Assembly (NCBI RefSeq): GCF_027359675.1 | Contig: NZ_CP114786.1 | Span: 248,001-312,000, forward strand | Length of the DNA stretch: 64,000 nucleotides | From: Roseibium sp. Sym1 | Lineage (GTDB): Bacteria; Pseudomonadota; Alphaproteobacteria; Rhizobiales; Stappiaceae | Direction: 5' to 3' | Shown: positions 60,891 through 64,000 of the stretch, piece by piece | Layout of the letters: each line of letters starts with the position of its first letter | How positions within the stretch are numbered: the stretch's first letter is position 1 | Notes under the pieces: model-generated | Seen by the model: only the letters and a program-made list of their open reading frames with translations | What the model was told of the DNA's origin: nothing | Databases searched by the model: none | Translations under genes and position numbers: made by a program

Positions 60891-61520
60891 TCAGGACAGA
60901 ACGGTGGCTTCCGTCTTTTCCCTGACCTCTTCCAGGGTCACGTCCGGCGCCAGTTCGACGACCTTCAGACCACCTTCGACCACGTCGAAGACGCCGAAAT
61001 TGGTGATCACGCGGTCGACGCATTTCACGCCCGTCAGCGGCAGCGAGCAGCCCTTGAGGAGCTTCGGGTCGCCTGCCTTGGAGGTGTGGTCCATGATCAC
61101 CACGACGCGCTTGACGCCGGCAACCAGGTCCATGGCGCCGCCCATGCCCTTGACCATCTTGCCCGGGATCATCCAGTTGGCGAGATCGCCTTCCTCGGAC
61201 ACTTCCATGGCGCCGAGGATCGACAGGTCGATATGACCGCCACGGATCATGCCGAAGCTGTCGGCGGACGAGAAATAGCTCGTCTGGGGCAGTTCGGTGA
61301 TGGTCTGTTTGCCGGCATTGATCAGGTCGGCATCGACCTCGTCGTCCGTCGGGAACGGCCCCATGCCGAGCATGCCGTTTTCCGACTGAAGGGTCACATG
61401 AACGCCTTCGGGAATGTAGTTGGAGACGAGCGTCGGAATGCCGATGCCGAGGTTCACATAAAAGCCGTCTTCCAGTTCCTGCGCTGCGCGCTTTGCCATG
61501 TCATCACGTGTCCAGGCCAT
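60891..61520 (-). CDS. 3-oxoacid CoA-transferase subunit B
   Basis: 209 residues from ATG 61520. The catalytic glutamate lies in the [10 protein letters not shown] string, the family E-N-G motif. [30 protein letters not shown] and [22 protein letters not shown] are also characteristic. Joins subunit A to move CoA between succinyl-CoA (or another acyl-CoA) and 3-oxoacids such as acetoacetate. 13 bp after the subunit A stop. Confidence 0.93.
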   Translation of the reverse strand: MAWTRDDMAKRAAQELEDGFYVNLGIGIPTLVSNYIPEGVHVTLQSENGMLGMGPFPTDDEVDADLINAGKQTITELPQTSYFSSADSFGMIRGGHIDLSILGAMEVSEEGDLANWMIPGKMVKGMGGAMDLVAGVKRVVVIMDHTSKAGDPKLLKGCSLPLTGVKCVDRVITNFGVFDVVEGGLKVVELAPDVTLEEVREKTEATVLS

Positions 61521-61533
61521 GATGTTTTCTCCC

Positions 61534-62229
61534 TCAGGCTGCGCGCGTTGTGCGCTTTTCAATGCGTTTTTCGTGGCTGCCGACAATGATCCGGTCGACA
61601 AAGATCCCGGCGGTGTGGATGTTGTCCGGATCCAGTTCGCCAACCTCGACAAGCTGCTCGACCTCGACCACGCAGGTCTTGCCCGCGGTCGCCATCATCG
61701 GATTGAAGTTGCGGGCGGTCTTCCGGTAGACCAGATTGCCTTCCTTGTCGGCCTTCCAGGCCTTGACCAGGGACACATCGGCGACCAGGCCGGTCTCCAT
61801 GATGTAGGTCTCGCCGTTGAAATCCTTGTGTTCCTTGCCCTCGGCGATCAGCGTGCCGACACCGGTCTTGGTGTAGAAGCCCGGAATACCGGCACCCCCG
61901 GCGCGGATGCGCTCGGCCAGCGTGCCCTGCGGGTTGAACTCGAGTTCCAGCTCGCCGTTCAGGTACTGTTTTTCGAACGTGGCGTTCTCGCCGACATAGG
62001 ACGACACCATCTTCTTGATCTGGCGGGTCTGCAGCAGAAGGCCCAGACCAAAGTCATCGACACCGGCATTGTTGGAAATGGCGGTGATGTCCTTGGCTCC
62101 GGAATCCCGGAGCGCCACGATCAGATTTTCCGGAATGCCGCACAGGCCGAACCCGCCGGCCATGACCGTCATGCCGTCAAAGGTCAGCCCCTCCAGGGCA
62201 GCCTTCGCGTCCGGATAAATTTTGTTCAT
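61534..62229 (-). CDS. 3-oxoacid CoA-transferase subunit A
   Basis: 231 residues. The CoA-binding N-terminus is [20 protein letters not shown], with [23 protein letters not shown], a signature of the alpha subunit. Further markers are [26 protein letters not shown]. First gene of the operon. The ScoA-like sequence suggests succinyl-CoA:3-ketoacid CoA-transferase, used for PHB-derived acetoacetate; that would fit with the phasins in the window. Confidence 0.93.
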   Translation of the reverse strand: MNKIYPDAKAALEGLTFDGMTVMAGGFGLCGIPENLIVALRDSGAKDITAISNNAGVDDFGLGLLLQTRQIKKMVSSYVGENATFEKQYLNGELELEFNPQGTLAERIRAGGAGIPGFYTKTGVGTLIAEGKEHKDFNGETYIMETGLVADVSLVKAWKADKEGNLVYRKTARNFNPMMATAGKTCVVEVEQLVEVGELDPDNIHTAGIFVDRIIVGSHEKRIEKRTTRAA

Positions 62230-62530
62230 GTTTCACTCCCAGTTTAGACCGCTAGATGCGTGAGGCGCACATTCGCCGCTCGGTCCGACGCGGTCAAGTT
62301 CTCTTTGCCGCATTGCAGCGAAAAACATGAGTGCGGCGTCACTTAATCGATTTGCCTGCCGCACCGGCCGTTCGAGGGCTCCAAAAACCACCAGTTCCCG
62401 GATTTCTGCCAAGATGTTTATGGTTTGTAAATTCTTAAGACCAAGAATCCGGGGGTAGGTGCGCGGATATTGCGATGCGAGACTTGCAGGCTTCGCGGCC
62501 AGGCCAACAGTTTGAAAGATATCGCCCGCT
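62230..62530. other. 301-bp divergent intergenic region
   Basis: Between the CoA-transferase operon and the DUF6460 gene. AT-rich around 62405-62450 (GTTTATGGTTTGTAAATTCTTAAG), likely promoters for both; no operator that I can identify. Confidence 0.4.
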
Positions 62531-62776
62531 GTGTACCCGTTCCTGTCGACAGTCCTGAAGATCGCAGTGTTTTCCCTGCTCGTCGGCGCGGGTCTGTCTT
62601 TCGTCAACATCGGCGCGGAAGACATTCTGGGCTCGGTCGGCCTCAGCCCGATCCAGCTCTGGATCTACATGATCCAGTTCCGGGACTGGGCCATTCCGAA
62701 CATGATCCTGGGCGCTTTCATCGTCGTGCCGGTCTGGTTGCTGGTCTATCTGTTCCAGCCGCCGCGCTCGAGCTGA
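62531..62776 (+). CDS. DUF6460 small membrane protein
   Basis: 81 residues. Two membrane helices (FLSTVLKIAVFSLLVGAGLSFV and IPNMILGAFIVVPVWLLVYL) with the family's NIGAEDILGSVG and LWIYMIQF between. GTG start at 62531. Alphaproteobacterial family of unknown function. Convergent with the FemAB-like gene. Confidence 0.85.
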   Translation: MYPFLSTVLKIAVFSLLVGAGLSFVNIGAEDILGSVGLSPIQLWIYMIQFRDWAIPNMILGAFIVVPVWLLVYLFQPPRSS

Positions 62777-62816
62777 CCCGGACCGGAGACGTATCTCTCC
62801 GCAAGTGCCTCCACGG

Positions 62817-63989
62817 TCAACTGGCCCTCGGGGCCTGGCCTGTCTTCTGGATGGTTTCCAGGATTGCCCTGGCGGCCTGTTTCGCCCGCAGGGCCTTCAC
62901 GAAGGCATTGCCTTTCAGGCTGGTCGGCAGAAGCAGCCGCCGGCACGGACGCTGGACTGCGCCGAACCTTTGCTTGTAGGCCTGCAGCCCCGTCCCGAAA
63001 CTGAAACTCCGGATCCCCCTGTCACGCGCCCAGAGGATCGACTGGACCAGGAGGACGGTTCCCGGAGACAGACGACGCCAGGACGGATCTCCCATCGAGA
63101 CAAGCACGCCATTTGCGATGTCGCCATGCGCCATGAGCGCAACCGTCGCGACGACCTCCTGTTCCTTCTTCAGGGCCAGGATCTTCAAAGGATTGTCAGG
63201 GTCATGACTTGCTGCAAGCGCACGATAGAACGCGACACGGCCTTCATCCTGGAGCGAATCTTCCCGCCCGAGCGAAGCGAACCGGTCCGCACGCTGTCTC
63301 AAAAGCATGCCCAGGTTGGCGAGGCGCTCCGCGGGTTCCTTGACTTCCACGAGATTGACGCCGGCCTGCTGAAGCTTGCGAAACTTGGTCCGCGCCTCCT
63401 TGTAGACGGATTTGCCAAATCGCGTTTCGATCGTCGCCAGATCCTCGGCTTCAAAAACCAGTATCCCGCCGGCTTCAACCGTGCTCGCCAGGTGAAAGAG
63501 CGGGTTGTCCACTTCGCCAATCAGGGGGCCAATTTTTTGAACATCGACAAGATCAGCGGTGCCGAGGGCCGCCACGAGCGCGTCACACAGACGCTTCGCC
63601 AAATGCGGACGAGCTGCCAGTTCACGGCTCAGGACAGGGCCATTTTGATCCGCGAGCCCGAGGTCGGGCATAGTCAGCACGCTTACCGGCCCTCTCTGAT
63701 ACGCAATGACAGGCAGCAGTGCGCCAAGTTCATGTGTGTCCGGCATGGAAGCCGAAAGGATCCAGGACCGTGCGCCGGCCGCAGGAGCGACATGACGTTG
63801 AAATGCATCGACAAACCCGGGTGACTGAAACGGCGTATGCAACGCTCCTCCCGGCAGACTGCTCCAGAGCGCCTTGAGACTGTCCAGCGACGGCTGTTCG
63901 TGCCTGGTGACGCGGATGGCCCCATCTTCACGCCCCCCTTCACAAGAACCTGACGTCACAGCCGCCTTGCCTGACGAATCCGCAATCAT
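62817..63989 (-). CDS. FemAB/GNAT-type acyltransferase (CelD/BioF2-like)
   Basis: 390 residues. Residues about 60-150 and 170-330 resemble the double GNAT fold used by CelD/BioF2-like acyltransferases in exopolysaccharide or cell-wall modification: PFQSPGFVDAFQRHV early, then NPLFHLAST, KEARTKFRKLQQAG, and SFGTGLQAYKQRFGAVQRPCRRL near the end, the R-F-G-a motif. A donor and target cannot be named. The start lies 11 bases from the window edge, so its upstream region is not visible. Confidence 0.8.
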   Translation of the reverse strand: MIADSSGKAAVTSGSCEGGREDGAIRVTRHEQPSLDSLKALWSSLPGGALHTPFQSPGFVDAFQRHVAPAAGARSWILSASMPDTHELGALLPVIAYQRGPVSVLTMPDLGLADQNGPVLSRELAARPHLAKRLCDALVAALGTADLVDVQKIGPLIGEVDNPLFHLASTVEAGGILVFEAEDLATIETRFGKSVYKEARTKFRKLQQAGVNLVEVKEPAERLANLGMLLRQRADRFASLGREDSLQDEGRVAFYRALAASHDPDNPLKILALKKEQEVVATVALMAHGDIANGVLVSMGDPSWRRLSPGTVLLVQSILWARDRGIRSFSFGTGLQAYKQRFGAVQRPCRRLLLPTSLKGNAFVKALRAKQAARAILETIQKTGQAPRAS

Positions 63990-64000
63990 GTCCTCAGTCC

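Noticed and set aside
1..64000. Prophage, insertion sequence, toxin-antitoxin, secondary-metabolite or defence island
   Set aside because: No integrase, transposase, phage structural gene, CRISPR repeat or defence-type domain was seen; base composition looks even.

Overview
The window looks like a piece of the chromosome of a free-living, high-GC alphaproteobacterium, most likely from the Hyphomicrobiales or the Stappiaceae (Roseibium/Labrenzia-like). Four things point there: a tRNA-His without the extra G at position -1, with A73 and a G1-U72 pair; two LsrB/VtlR-like LysR proteins beside a DUF1127 gene; a PdhS/PleC/DivJ-type histidine kinase; and what look like Irr, FixK/FNR, sigma-54 and PhaR sites. 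Taxonomy is inference from gene content. I see no prophage, insertion sequence, integron, rRNA operon or CRISPR array. The region is core or near-core metabolic chromosome. Its interest lies in regulation and in unusual gene neighbourhoods.

Layout. 0.1-5.3 kb: Tag glycosylase, CheZ-like phosphatase, DUF2927 lipoprotein-like secreted protein, L,D-transpeptidase, ClC Cl-/H+ exchanger. 5.3-15.1 kb: a 2-hydroxyacid oxidation block made of glcD-glcE-(small membrane protein)-glcF with a divergent LysR gene, a cytochrome c, a DUF3422 protein, and lldR-lldD for L-lactate. 15.1-19.1 kb: AraC regulator, PLP-dependent dehydratase, glutamine amidotransferase, EamA exporter. 19.1-22.5 kb: paired LsrB/VtlR-like regulators, the DUF1127 gene and an unrecognised acidic-tailed protein. 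22.7-28.6 kb: gshA, a membrane adenylate cyclase, rsmE, xseA. 28.7-36.1 kb: DUF805 protein, then a TRAP transporter (dctP-dctQ-dctM) and its DctB-DctD two-component system; a near-consensus sigma-54 promoter and two perfect 18-bp palindromes lie between dctD and dctP. 36.1-39.8 kb: a universal stress protein behind a FixK/FNR box, then an acyl-CoA ligase/GNAT fusion. 39.9-48.7 kb: TPP enzyme, small proteins, a phosphotransferase/P-loop kinase fusion, azlCD, a TauE/SafE permease, DUF3291, pirin and GNAT proteins, and paired inverted repeats. 48.7-55.7 kb: tRNA-His, two phasins with TGCA-rich operator-like sites, a 1486-residue PdhS-like kinase, a DUF4336 protein. 55.9-64 kb: Fe(III) ABC transporter (binding protein and permease) behind an Irr box, a second-type FtsH protease, a 3-oxoacid CoA-transferase operon, a DUF6460 protein, a FemAB/GNAT-like protein.

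How the parts fit. The window is rich in uptake and oxidation of small organic acids (glycolate, L-lactate, probably C4-dicarboxylates, ketone-body acids), with local regulators next to each module. Carbon storage (phasins) and the cell-cycle-type kinase are adjacent. The strongest regulatory reads from sequence are the sigma-54/DctD control region of the TRAP operon, the FixK/FNR site at about -40 of the usp promoter, the Irr-type box before the iron transporter, and the terminators listed. Function calls rest on recognised motifs and protein family memory; no database search was run.
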